From Flavobacteriales bacterium (GTDB lineage Bacteria; Bacteroidota; Bacteroidia; Flavobacteriales_D; Sanyastnellaceae), in the NCBI GenBank assembly GCA_027488055.1, contig JAIYCK010000351.1:1-5282 (forward strand): a stretch of DNA of 5,282 nucleotides, written 5' to 3'. The translations under genes and the position numbers were made by a program. The notes beneath the pieces were generated by a model. The model had not been told where the DNA came from. It did not search any database and was given only the letters and a program-made list of their open reading frames with translations. Positions 1 to 5,282 of this stretch are shown piece by piece. Numbering within the stretch: position 1 is the stretch's first letter; each line of letters opens with the position of its first letter.

Positions 1-28
1 AAACCCTCGTGAAAACGAGGGTTTTTTT
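1..28 (+). terminator. Rho-independent terminator, possibly bidirectional
   Basis: A perfect inverted repeat pairs 1-10 with 15-24 around a GAAA loop (11-14), a stable GNRA-type tetraloop. The core of the stem is CCCTCGT/ACGAGGG, and the T run at 22-28 follows it on the plus strand. This is the layout of an intrinsic terminator for a plus-strand gene lying left of the window. Because A residues flank the left arm, the minus-strand transcript also ends the stem in Ts, so it may terminate the TPR gene whose stop codon is about 36 bp away. What follows the hairpin on the minus strand is outside the window, so the bidirectional role is inferred. Confidence 0.8.
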
Positions 29-63
29 ATGCGAAAGAATGAAATAGGCTGTGTTGTTTCAAA

Positions 64-1896
64 TCAATTGATCTCGTCGCCTCGAAGGGCTCTAAAACGC
101 TTGCGTGCATCGATGACAAACAAACTCGCGGGTTGCTCAGTGATCAGGCGCTCGTACAACGCCATGGCTTTTTCAGGCATCTTGAAGATGTTTTCATACA
201 TGTCTGCTAATTTAAAAAGCGCATCGTCAGCCAGTATATCAGCGAAATAAAGATCAATGATCTTCTCTAAACACGTTTTTGCACTGTCGAATTGCGCTTG
301 TTTGTAAGCCATGGTGGATCGAAGCATCCAAATTTCATCCATCAAACTGTGCATGGGGTAGGCACTTGCAATCGAGTCCAAAGTAGAAGCGGCCGTATCG
401 AATTTATTTTGATAAGCAAGGAGATCCGCACGTGCGAACATTTGCATGGGCGCAGTAATGGTGTCCATGTTGAAGTTGTCTGTAATCAAAAGCGATAAAT
501 CAATGGCATCATTGGATATTAGTTTTGAAGTGGATGCTTTCAAGACATCCAATTGGCCTTGGGCCCATTCGAAATCACCCGAATAATAGGATATTCGCGC
601 ATTGCGAAATTTTGCTTCATGCCCCAGCACGTCTTCTTTGTAATCGAGCTCTACTTGTGAAAAGAGCAGCGATGCGTCCCAAATAGCCCCCTTAAATACT
701 TTTACATCACCCAATTCGAGTTTACACACCGCCACTTGACGACCGTATAGTCCTGGAATGAGTATGGCAGCTTCCAATAAAGCAATGGCTTCATCTGTTT
801 TTTGTAGGTAAAAGGCTTTTAGATGTGCCAATTCTTTCATCATCATGGCAGTACCAGGCACTTGACCCAAATTGGCGAGTGTTGATTCATACTCACTTTC
901 AAGTGCCAAGTAGGCATCGCGTTGGATCCCGGGCTTTTTTAGGAGTTCGTCTTTGAGTGTTTGTAGTTTTTCCACTTTTGCGAGCATGTAATGGTCGTTC
1001 ATAGGACCTTTATCAATCAGATACTGATACGCTTTGAGAGCGGTACTGTAGTCTTCATTTTTGCGAGCGAGATCGCCTAAATTGAGTAATCTGGATCCAC
1101 TCTCATTCAGTCGTTTATCTAAGGCAACAGCTTGAACGAGTGCCGCAGCAAAATCTTTCTTTTGCAGAAACAACCATAAAAGCAATTCATTGAGAATAGG
1201 ATTGGCATCAGGGTTTTTTTGGATTCTTCGCAAAAGTTGGGTGCGGAGCATATCCACATTGGCGGGATTGTCCTGCAAATTCAGCATACGGTTAAAAGAA
1301 TTTTGCACCAATTGAATGTTGCCGGGATTTTCTTCTAAGAGATCAAGCCAAGCTTCTGTCATGCCGTTGAGGTCTCCAAGGTTTCCACGGGCATTCGCAA
1401 TTTCATAAGCATATTGGTAGCCGTCCTTGCCTTGAGTTTTGCCTTTTTCCAAGGCCCTCAAACCGAATTCAAACTCACCAATGGCTTCAAATTCACGAGC
1501 AAGGCCTGTGATATACATCTGAGTAGGCTCCACCTTTTTGATCGCTTCTTCAAACTGTTCCTTTGCTGCTTCGGAATTATTGAATTGCTTATACACATTC
1601 CCTAAAGCCACATATGCCTTCGCATCTTTCGAGGTGTCTTTTATTTTTTTCTTAGCTATTTTTTCGGATTGCTCGAAGTCATTTAGAGCGATCAGGGTCT
1701 TTAAATAATTCTGATAAACTTGATTGGTTTGGTTGGTTTTGTAGATCTTTTCGTAGTAGAGTTTGGCTTGTTCGAATTGACCTTGCTCGAAATAATAGTT
1801 CGCCAATTCTAAATCGTTTTCTTGTGCTCGCAAGCACGTTGGAGCTGTCAAAGACAGTATGATGAGCAATAGCAGGTGTAATGAGGATCGCATCAT
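64..1896 (-). CDS. Secreted TPR-repeat protein (610 aa), function unknown
   Basis: A long tetratricopeptide-repeat solenoid, probably periplasmic. With the start at 1896 the N-terminus is MMRSS followed by a leucine-rich hydrophobic stretch to about residue 19, then a likely signal peptidase I site after LRA (22-24), with the mature protein beginning QEND. TPR-like helical pairs with the usual small/aromatic spacing are visible near residues 28-55, 93-124 and 266-295. A C-terminal block follows at about 430-455, 484-515, 522-550 and 558-590, resembling the TPR arrays of outer-membrane assembly and cell-division scaffolds. The middle is more divergent alpha-helical sequence. No catalytic motif is visible, so a scaffold or protein-interaction role is inferred. 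An in-frame ATG at 1929 would add 11 residues before the signal peptide and is less likely; 1893 (the second of two tandem ATGs) is equally possible. The gene lies 124 bp downstream of the lipoprotein gene and may be cotranscribed with it. Cys21 lies in the signal region, but the preceding APT is a poor lipobox. Confidence 0.88.
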   Translation of the reverse strand: MMRSSLHLLLLIILSLTAPTCLRAQENDLELANYYFEQGQFEQAKLYYEKIYKTNQTNQVYQNYLKTLIALNDFEQSEKIAKKKIKDTSKDAKAYVALGNVYKQFNNSEAAKEQFEEAIKKVEPTQMYITGLAREFEAIGEFEFGLRALEKGKTQGKDGYQYAYEIANARGNLGDLNGMTEAWLDLLEENPGNIQLVQNSFNRMLNLQDNPANVDMLRTQLLRRIQKNPDANPILNELLLWLFLQKKDFAAALVQAVALDKRLNESGSRLLNLGDLARKNEDYSTALKAYQYLIDKGPMNDHYMLAKVEKLQTLKDELLKKPGIQRDAYLALESEYESTLANLGQVPGTAMMMKELAHLKAFYLQKTDEAIALLEAAILIPGLYGRQVAVCKLELGDVKVFKGAIWDASLLFSQVELDYKEDVLGHEAKFRNARISYYSGDFEWAQGQLDVLKASTSKLISNDAIDLSLLITDNFNMDTITAPMQMFARADLLAYQNKFDTAASTLDSIASAYPMHSLMDEIWMLRSTMAYKQAQFDSAKTCLEKIIDLYFADILADDALFKLADMYENIFKMPEKAMALYERLITEQPASLFVIDARKRFRALRGDEIN

Positions 1897-2020
1897 GGTG
1901 CTTCTTAATGAGGGGGCTCCGAAACACACGACCTAGGCACAATCGACCCTATGGAAGGCATTCGGTATGCGTAAAGATACGCAGAAACAAAATTTAGATT
2001 GTTGTGCTAGGCTTTTTTAA

Positions 2021-2617
2021 CTAGCGCGGTCCTTGCAATGCAGGCACAGCGGGAATACTGTCAACCCAAAAACGCACTTGGTCATAATTCCGGTGATAGA
2101 TGCTATCAGCCAAAGGAGCCCTCTCCATTAGCAAATCCAATTGCTTAATTAAGTCAGAGGCGGCTTTGGTTTCACTGAGGAATGCCTTTTCGATGTATTC
2201 TGCGGTGATTTTATTTCCAGCGGCATCATGAGTCGCATGTTCCGTCAAGGCCATTTGGAGGTCACTGAGTTGTTGTAAATCTGTTTTGATTTCCTCCATG
2301 ATTTTTGGATGAGCACTGGCGATATCCGGGATCAGTTTTTTGATTCTACGATAGTCACCTAGCACCTTGGCCATATCTTCTCTTTGATATCCTACGTAGT
2401 TTTTTTGAACATATTCGAGGTGTGTATTGACTGAATCAACATAGGCACCGAGCCGCTGGATGTCCAATTGCTGATAACGCATAGACACTTCGTTTAGTTG
2501 TGTTTTGAGACTGTCAATCTGTTTCACTTCCATTGAGTAATCCTTGTGCCCGCAGGAAAAAAGCACGGTGATACCTGAACAAAAAAGCACAAAGGAGATG
2601 TAGTTTTTGTGACGCAT
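2021..2617 (-). CDS. Putative lipoprotein with coiled-coil helices, unknown function
   Basis: I do not recognise this 198-residue protein. Its N-terminus is a lipoprotein signal: basic MRHKN, a hydrophobic core at about residues 7-20, and a lipobox-like LFSC with the lipidated Cys at 22. The mature part begins CGHKDYS and then forms charged, probably alpha-helical sequence with heptad-like leucine/isoleucine spacing at about 29-75, 80-125 and 138-168. The tail (about 175-198) contains RFWVDSIPAVPAL. It is probably anchored in the cell envelope and faces the periplasm or the cell surface. Two starts are close together, 2623 (MVMR) and 2617 (MR); 2617 is chosen because it puts the basic residues right at the N-terminus. 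The gap behind the serS stop is only 29-35 bp, so cotranscription with serS is likely. No catalytic motif is visible. Confidence 0.8.
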   Translation of the reverse strand: MRHKNYISFVLFCSGITVLFSCGHKDYSMEVKQIDSLKTQLNEVSMRYQQLDIQRLGAYVDSVNTHLEYVQKNYVGYQREDMAKVLGDYRRIKKLIPDIASAHPKIMEEIKTDLQQLSDLQMALTEHATHDAAGNKITAEYIEKAFLSETKAASDLIKQLDLLMERAPLADSIYHRNYDQVRFWVDSIPAVPALQGPR

Positions 2618-2652
2618 GACCATACTAGAATGATGATTCGGTTTTAAAAGTA

Positions 2653-3927
2653 TTACTTGGTTATTTTGTCGAAGCCAGTGTACGGCACTAGCACCTCAGG
2701 AATACGAATACCATCAGGTGTTTGGTTGTTTTCGAGCAAAGAGGCTACGATGCGCGGCAATGCCAGCGCGCTACCATTGAGGGTATGCACCAATTGCGTT
2801 TTACCATCGCTGCCTTTGAAGCGGCATTTGAGTCGATTGGCTTGATATGTTTCGAAGTTCGAAGTTGAGCTGACCTCCAACCATCTTTCTTGGGCGCCGC
2901 TCCAAGCTTCAAAGTCATAGGTCATGGCAGATGTAAAACCCATGTCACCACCACATAGCCGTATGATGCGGAAATGCAAACCCAAAGATTGGAGCAAGTG
3001 TTTGACATGGTCTACCATTTCTTCTAATAATGCATAACTTTGATCGGGACGTGCAAGCTGTACTATTTCGACTTTGTCGAATTGATGCAAGCGATTGAGA
3101 CCACGCACATGAGCACCCCAACTGCCTGCCTCACGGCGAAAACAAGGGGTATAGCCTGTCATTTTGATAGGTAATTCGTCCTCTTTTACAATGACGTCGC
3201 GATAGAGGTTGGTCAATGGTACTTCTGCCGTTGGAATCAAATAAAGGTCATCGGCGGTGCTATGGTACATCTGACCTTCTTTATCGGGCAATTGTCCTGT
3301 GCCGTAACCAGATGCTTCGTTTACAAGCAAAGGTGGTTGAATCTCTTTATAGCCCGCATTGTGAGCCTGATCGAGGAAATAATTGATCAACGCGCGTTGA
3401 AGTTTGGCCCCCTTGCCTTTGTAGACAGGAAATCCAGCTCCAGTAATTTTGTTGCCTAGTTCAAAATCGATCAAGTCATACTCTTCGATCAATTCCCAGT
3501 GTGGCTTTTTTCCCTCGGATAATGCAGGGCGTTCACCCCATGCATATACCTCCACGTTTTCATCAGCACCTTTGCCAAAAACGACTTCATGAAACGGCAC
3601 GTTTGGAACGGCATATAATGCTTGCTTGAGTTGATTCTCCGTGTCGATCAATTGGGTTTCGGCCTGCTTGGCAGTATCTTTCAAAGCAGCTACTTCAGGT
3701 TTTCTCAGGTCTGCTTGTTCGCGTTGACCACTCTTGTACATGTCGCCGATTTCTTTTGAAATTTTATTGGCTTCAGCCAAGTTGCTGTCCACCACATGTT
3801 GCATTTTTTTACGATCCTCATCCAAGGAGAGGATGTCCTCAATCAAGGGCGTGAAATCTTTGTTGCGTTTGGCCAAACCGGCAAGAACGGCTTCTTTATT
3901 TTCTTTTATGTAATTGACTTGTAACAT
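2653..3927 (-). CDS. serS: Seryl-tRNA synthetase
   Basis: A class II aminoacyl-tRNA synthetase that charges tRNA-Ser (and tRNA-Sec where present) with serine through a seryl-adenylate in the cytoplasm. The 424 residues match the usual bacterial length. Residues 1 to about 105 form the N-terminal helical arm, with a long charged coiled coil at about 30-104 that would contact the long variable arm of tRNA-Ser. The catalytic domain follows: motif 1 around 180-203, the serine-binding TAE segment at 233-235 (within TAEVPLTN), motif 2 at about 256-287 with FRREAG at 263-268, and motif 3 at about 382-400 with LNGSALALPR, whose Arg392 is the expected ATP-binding arginine. The motif 2 loop GSWGAHVRGLNRLHQFDKVE is a form I associate with Bacteroidetes enzymes. 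The protein looks complete, with no missing key residue. It lies downstream of the rpmA terminator, so it should have its own promoter within 3928-3999, but I could not find a convincing consensus there. Confidence 0.98.
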   Translation of the reverse strand: MLQVNYIKENKEAVLAGLAKRNKDFTPLIEDILSLDEDRKKMQHVVDSNLAEANKISKEIGDMYKSGQREQADLRKPEVAALKDTAKQAETQLIDTENQLKQALYAVPNVPFHEVVFGKGADENVEVYAWGERPALSEGKKPHWELIEEYDLIDFELGNKITGAGFPVYKGKGAKLQRALINYFLDQAHNAGYKEIQPPLLVNEASGYGTGQLPDKEGQMYHSTADDLYLIPTAEVPLTNLYRDVIVKEDELPIKMTGYTPCFRREAGSWGAHVRGLNRLHQFDKVEIVQLARPDQSYALLEEMVDHVKHLLQSLGLHFRIIRLCGGDMGFTSAMTYDFEAWSGAQERWLEVSSTSNFETYQANRLKCRFKGSDGKTQLVHTLNGSALALPRIVASLLENNQTPDGIRIPEVLVPYTGFDKITK

Positions 3928-3999
3928 GGTGCAATATTAAGCTCAAGCAGCGAAATGCAGATAGCTTTTTCGATTATGGAGCGGTATATATTAAGAATT

Positions 4000-4044
4000 A
4001 AAAACACAAAACCCGGATTCGCCATGAGGCAAAGCCGGGTTTTG
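4000..4044 (-). terminator. Rho-independent terminator of the rplU-rpmA operon
   Basis: The segments 4007-4016 (CAAAACCCGG) and 4035-4044 (CCGGGTTTTG) are perfect 10-bp inverted repeats. The 18-nt interval contains a second small stem, GCC/GGC at 4021-4023 and 4028-4030. Read on the minus strand, the stem is followed by TG and then a T run (4004-4000), as expected for an intrinsic terminator. It begins 22 bp past the rpmA stop codon and separates the ribosomal operon from serS. Confidence 0.9.
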
Positions 4045-4066
4045 AATAATGTGGACCGGGAATGCC

Positions 4067-4321
4067 TTATGCAGGAATAACCGAAACGTACGATTTGTTG
4101 TCTTTTTTCTTACGGAATTGAACCTTGCCGCTCACCAAAGCAAACAACGTATGGTCCTTTCCGATGCCAACGCCTTCGCCCGCGTTGTGGCGAGTACCGC
4201 GCTGACGCACGATAATATTGCCTGCGATACAAACTTGTCCGCCATACAATTTAACGCCCAAACGCTTGCTTTCCGATTCGCGTCCGTTCTTTACTTTACC
4301 TTCACCTTTTTTGTGTGCCAT
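4067..4321 (-). CDS. rpmA: 50S ribosomal protein L27 (bL27)
   Basis: A component of the large ribosomal subunit whose flexible N-terminal tail reaches toward the peptidyl-transferase centre and contacts the tRNA acceptor ends. The 84-residue length is normal. The N-terminus MAHKKGEG and NGRESESKRLGVK (12-24) are family hallmarks, and the L27 signature G-x-I-I-x-RQRG-x5-G is present at 34-48. The remainder, through GIGKDHTLFALVSG (52-65) to the basic C-terminus, fits the family along its whole length. The tail starts directly at AHKKG, with no N-terminal pre-sequence of the kind cleaved in Firmicutes. Residues 7-11 read EGKVK where many L27 proteins have GGSTR or VGSSK, a mild variation. The gene follows rplU by 47 bp with no promoter consensus between them, so it is read as the second gene of the operon. 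Confidence 0.98.
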   Translation of the reverse strand: MAHKKGEGKVKNGRESESKRLGVKLYGGQVCIAGNIIVRQRGTRHNAGEGVGIGKDHTLFALVSGKVQFRKKKDNKSYVSVIPA

Positions 4322-4368
4322 GGTATTTTATCTTTTGTAAAGTGATTCTTATTTTTTTAAAAGAGCGA

Positions 4369-4689
4369 TTATTGACCGTCTTTCAATTCTTCTTGCCATT
4401 TTTTCAACTCATCGAGTTTACCTTCAGCAGCCATTTTAGCTTGCGCTGGCCATGTAGCTGGGTTCTTCGATTTGATTACGCCGCCTGCCTCTTCGAGGAT
4501 GGCGCGCAATTGCTCTTCAGTAGCGCTGGCCAAATCATTGTAAGAAACGATGCCTTTGCTGATGAATAATTCAGCAATCTTAGGACCGATGCCTTCCACG
4601 ATGGTCAAATCATCACCTTTTGCAGCCTTGGTAGCCTTAGGGGCTTCTGCCTTAGGAGCAGCCGCTTTAGCTGATGCTTTCGCTCCGCT
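4369..4689 (-). other. C-terminal extension of L21: Ala/Lys linker plus HhH domain
   Basis: This is the part of rplU beyond the normal L21 end (residues 104-209). About 25 residues of alternating Ala, Lys and Pro form a probable disordered basic tether. An approximately 80-residue helical domain follows, with the GIGPKIA hairpin of the HhH family and a conserved-looking WPAQ segment. The HhH fold commonly binds DNA or RNA without sequence specificity. A role at the ribosome surface, for example on rRNA, is inference. Confidence 0.85.
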
Positions 4690-4998
4690 AGTAATGATAC
4701 TTTCAATTTTGATTTCAGATAGATATGCACGGAAACCGTTTTTCTTCTGATACCCTTTTCTTCTTTTCTTTTTGAAGATAATTACCTTATCTCCTTTGAG
4801 GTGCTTTAGCACACTCGCGCTGATGGCTGCGCCATCAATAGCTGGGGCGCCAACGGTTACGTTGCCATTGTCGTCAATCAACAAAACGCGGTCAAATTGA
4901 ATTTTCGCGCCTTCTGCATCTTGCAAACGGTTGACAAAGATTTGTTGGTCTTTCTGTACTTTGTACTGGTGCCCTGCTATCTCAACAATTGCGTACAT
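4369..4998 (-). CDS. rplU: Ribosomal protein L21 fused to a C-terminal helix-hairpin-helix domain
   Basis: Residues 1 to about 103 are ribosomal protein L21 (bL21), which binds 23S rRNA in the large subunit: MYAIVEIAGHQYKV at the start, a central beta-rich segment, and the basic block FKKKRRKGYQKKNGFRAYLSEIKI (75-98). Ordinary L21 ends near residue 100-105; this one has 209 residues. An Ala/Lys-rich flexible linker (about 104-128) leads to a second domain at about 129-209. That domain opens with LTIVEGIGPKIAELFISKGI, a helix-hairpin-helix motif of the kind that contacts nucleic-acid backbone, and continues through SYNDLASATEEQLRAILEEAGG and NPATWPAQAKMAAEG to an acidic helical end. The L21-HhH arrangement is known in Bacteroidetes annotations; the extra domain's job is not known to me. 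One reading frame covers both parts. Phe89 stands where many L21 proteins have His in the basic block (NGFR versus GHR). First gene of the rplU-rpmA operon. Confidence 0.96.
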   Translation of the reverse strand: MYAIVEIAGHQYKVQKDQQIFVNRLQDAEGAKIQFDRVLLIDDNGNVTVGAPAIDGAAISASVLKHLKGDKVIIFKKKRRKGYQKKNGFRAYLSEIKIESIITSGAKASAKAAAPKAEAPKATKAAKGDDLTIVEGIGPKIAELFISKGIVSYNDLASATEEQLRAILEEAGGVIKSKNPATWPAQAKMAAEGKLDELKKWQEELKDGQ

Positions 4999-5031
4999 GT
5001 TTTGATATGTATTGGGTTAATAATTCGTTTT

Positions 5032-5047
5032 CCCTCCAAAATGAGGG
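5032..5047 (-). promoter_or_regulatory. Possible 5'-end hairpin in the rplU leader
   Basis: On the minus strand CCCTC (5047-5043) can pair with GAGGG (5036-5032) around the loop ATTTTG. The promoter's -7 box ends at 5051, so the transcript should begin within a few bases of this stem. The right arm carries GGAGGG, a Shine-Dalgarno-like sequence, but it lies 33 nt before the rplU ATG, too far to act directly in initiation. It could stabilise the mRNA 5' end or take part in feedback control. Only five base pairs support it. Confidence 0.3.
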
Positions 5048-5050
5048 GTG

Positions 5051-5080
5051 CAAATGTAGTAATTTTTATCAACAATCCAA
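5051..5080 (-). promoter_or_regulatory. Bacteroidetes-type promoter of the rplU-rpmA operon
   Basis: On the minus strand TTG at 5080-5078 is followed by 19 nt and then TACATTTG at 5058-5051. This matches the primary sigma factor consensus of Bacteroidetes (-33 TTTG or TTG, -7 TAnnTTTG). Transcription would start around 5044-5049, giving a leader of roughly 45-50 nt before the rplU ATG at 4998. The promoter begins just downstream of the transporter stop codon, so the ribosomal operon is independently transcribed. Confidence 0.8.
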
Positions 5081-5098
5081 GGGGGATATCAAAAAAAG

Positions 5099-5282
5099 TC
5101 ATTTCACATCTAGCGATTTACCTGAAATACTTGGTTTTGGGCGGCTTACGAGATATACGCCCACCAGAATGACAAGCCCACATAAGGCATGGGACCAAGT
5201 AAGACTCTCTTGGAAATACAATCCCCACGCCACGGCTACAATAGGCATTAAATAGGTGACAGAAGAGCTAAAAATTGCGCCG
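5099..5282 (-). CDS. EamA/DMT-family transporter, C-terminal end (partial)
   Basis: Sixty codons and a TGA stop (5101-5099) remain of a gene whose start lies beyond the right edge; the frame begins at 5281. The residues include SSVTYLMPIVAVAWGLYF, then QESLTWSHALCG and LVILVGVYLVSRPK. This is the ending of the second EamA repeat in drug/metabolite transporter superfamily proteins: a conserved T-Y-L-x-P-I-V-A helix, a short loop with an acidic residue (Q-E), a last transmembrane helix ending G-V-Y-L-V, and a basic cytoplasmic tail. Such proteins are inner-membrane carriers, usually of ten helices, whose substrates cannot be predicted from the family. No hairpin terminator follows the stop; there is only a run of seven Ts (5097-5091). 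Confidence 0.88.
   Translation of the reverse strand, partial: GAIFSSSVTYLMPIVAVAWGLYFQESLTWSHALCGLVILVGVYLVSRPKPSISGKSLDVK

Noticed and set aside
1897..1929. Longer start of the TPR protein at 1929 (11 extra residues, MCFGAPSLRST)
   Set aside because: The extra residues would precede an otherwise standard signal peptide; the tandem ATGs at 1896/1893 place the basic and hydrophobic regions correctly.
1968..1983. 6-bp hairpin TGCGTA-AAGA-TACGCA, containing a -7-like TATCTTTA on the minus strand, as a promoter of the TPR gene
   Set aside because: There is no TTG at 17-23 nt upstream and the last base of the box mismatches. The stem has no T run after it, so neither promoter nor terminator is supported.
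2006..2025. GCTAG/CTAGC inverted repeat over the lipoprotein stop codon as a terminator
   Set aside because: The stem is only 5 bp, and the A/T run lies in the loop rather than after the stem.
3928..3999. Promoter for serS (TAATATTG close to the ATG)
   Set aside because: It has no matching -33 element and would start transcription at the ATG itself. A promoter is expected here but cannot be placed.
4049..4345. Plus-strand open frame of 98 codons opposite rpmA
   Set aside because: It is antisense to a clear L27 gene and shows no recognisable protein features; the same holds for the other plus-strand frames opposite serS, rplU and the TPR gene.
5032..5037. GGAGGG as the ribosome binding site of rplU
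   Set aside because: It lies 33 nt before the ATG at 4998, far beyond normal Shine-Dalgarno spacing, and I see no start codon suitably placed after it.
4897..5255. Overlapping plus-strand frames across the rplU start and the transporter end
   Set aside because: They run antisense to the L21 N-terminus, the rplU promoter and a clear EamA-type C-terminus, and overlap each other.

Overview
The window looks like chromosomal DNA from a member of the Bacteroidetes (Bacteroidota). Three things point there: the sequence style of the seryl-tRNA synthetase and of ribosomal proteins L21 and L27, an L21 fused to a C-terminal helix-hairpin-helix domain (a fusion I know from that phylum), and a TTG-N19-TACATTTG promoter upstream of L21 that fits the Bacteroidetes -33/-7 consensus. 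None of the assigned gene starts has a well-spaced Shine-Dalgarno sequence, which also fits. All six genes I support lie on the minus strand, so the transcription order runs from high to low coordinates.

Region by region, in transcription order: (1) 5099-5282 is the last 60 codons of an EamA/DMT-type membrane transporter, cut by the window edge. (2) A clear promoter (5051-5080) and short leader precede rplU (L21-HhH fusion, 4369-4998) and rpmA (L27, 4067-4321). These form a two-gene ribosomal operon closed by a strong rho-independent terminator (4000-4044). (3) serS (2653-3927) encodes seryl-tRNA synthetase. (4) Only 29-35 bp behind it is an unrecognised coiled-coil lipoprotein (2021-2617). 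(5) After a 124-bp gap comes a secreted TPR-repeat protein (64-1896). (6) A hairpin with a GAAA loop and a T tract lies at the left edge (1-28). It reads best as a terminator for a plus-strand gene outside the window and possibly serves both strands.

The core of the window is translation machinery (L21, L27, SerRS). The lipoprotein and TPR protein are cell-envelope genes of unknown role that may share transcription with serS. No intergenic stretch exceeds 300 bases. I saw no mobile element, CRISPR array, tRNA, rRNA or defence system, and nothing here amounts to a new biological system. The points most worth a second look are the L21 fusion domain, a possible 5'-end hairpin in the rplU leader that pairs a GGAGGG sequence, and the uncharacterised lipoprotein/TPR pair.
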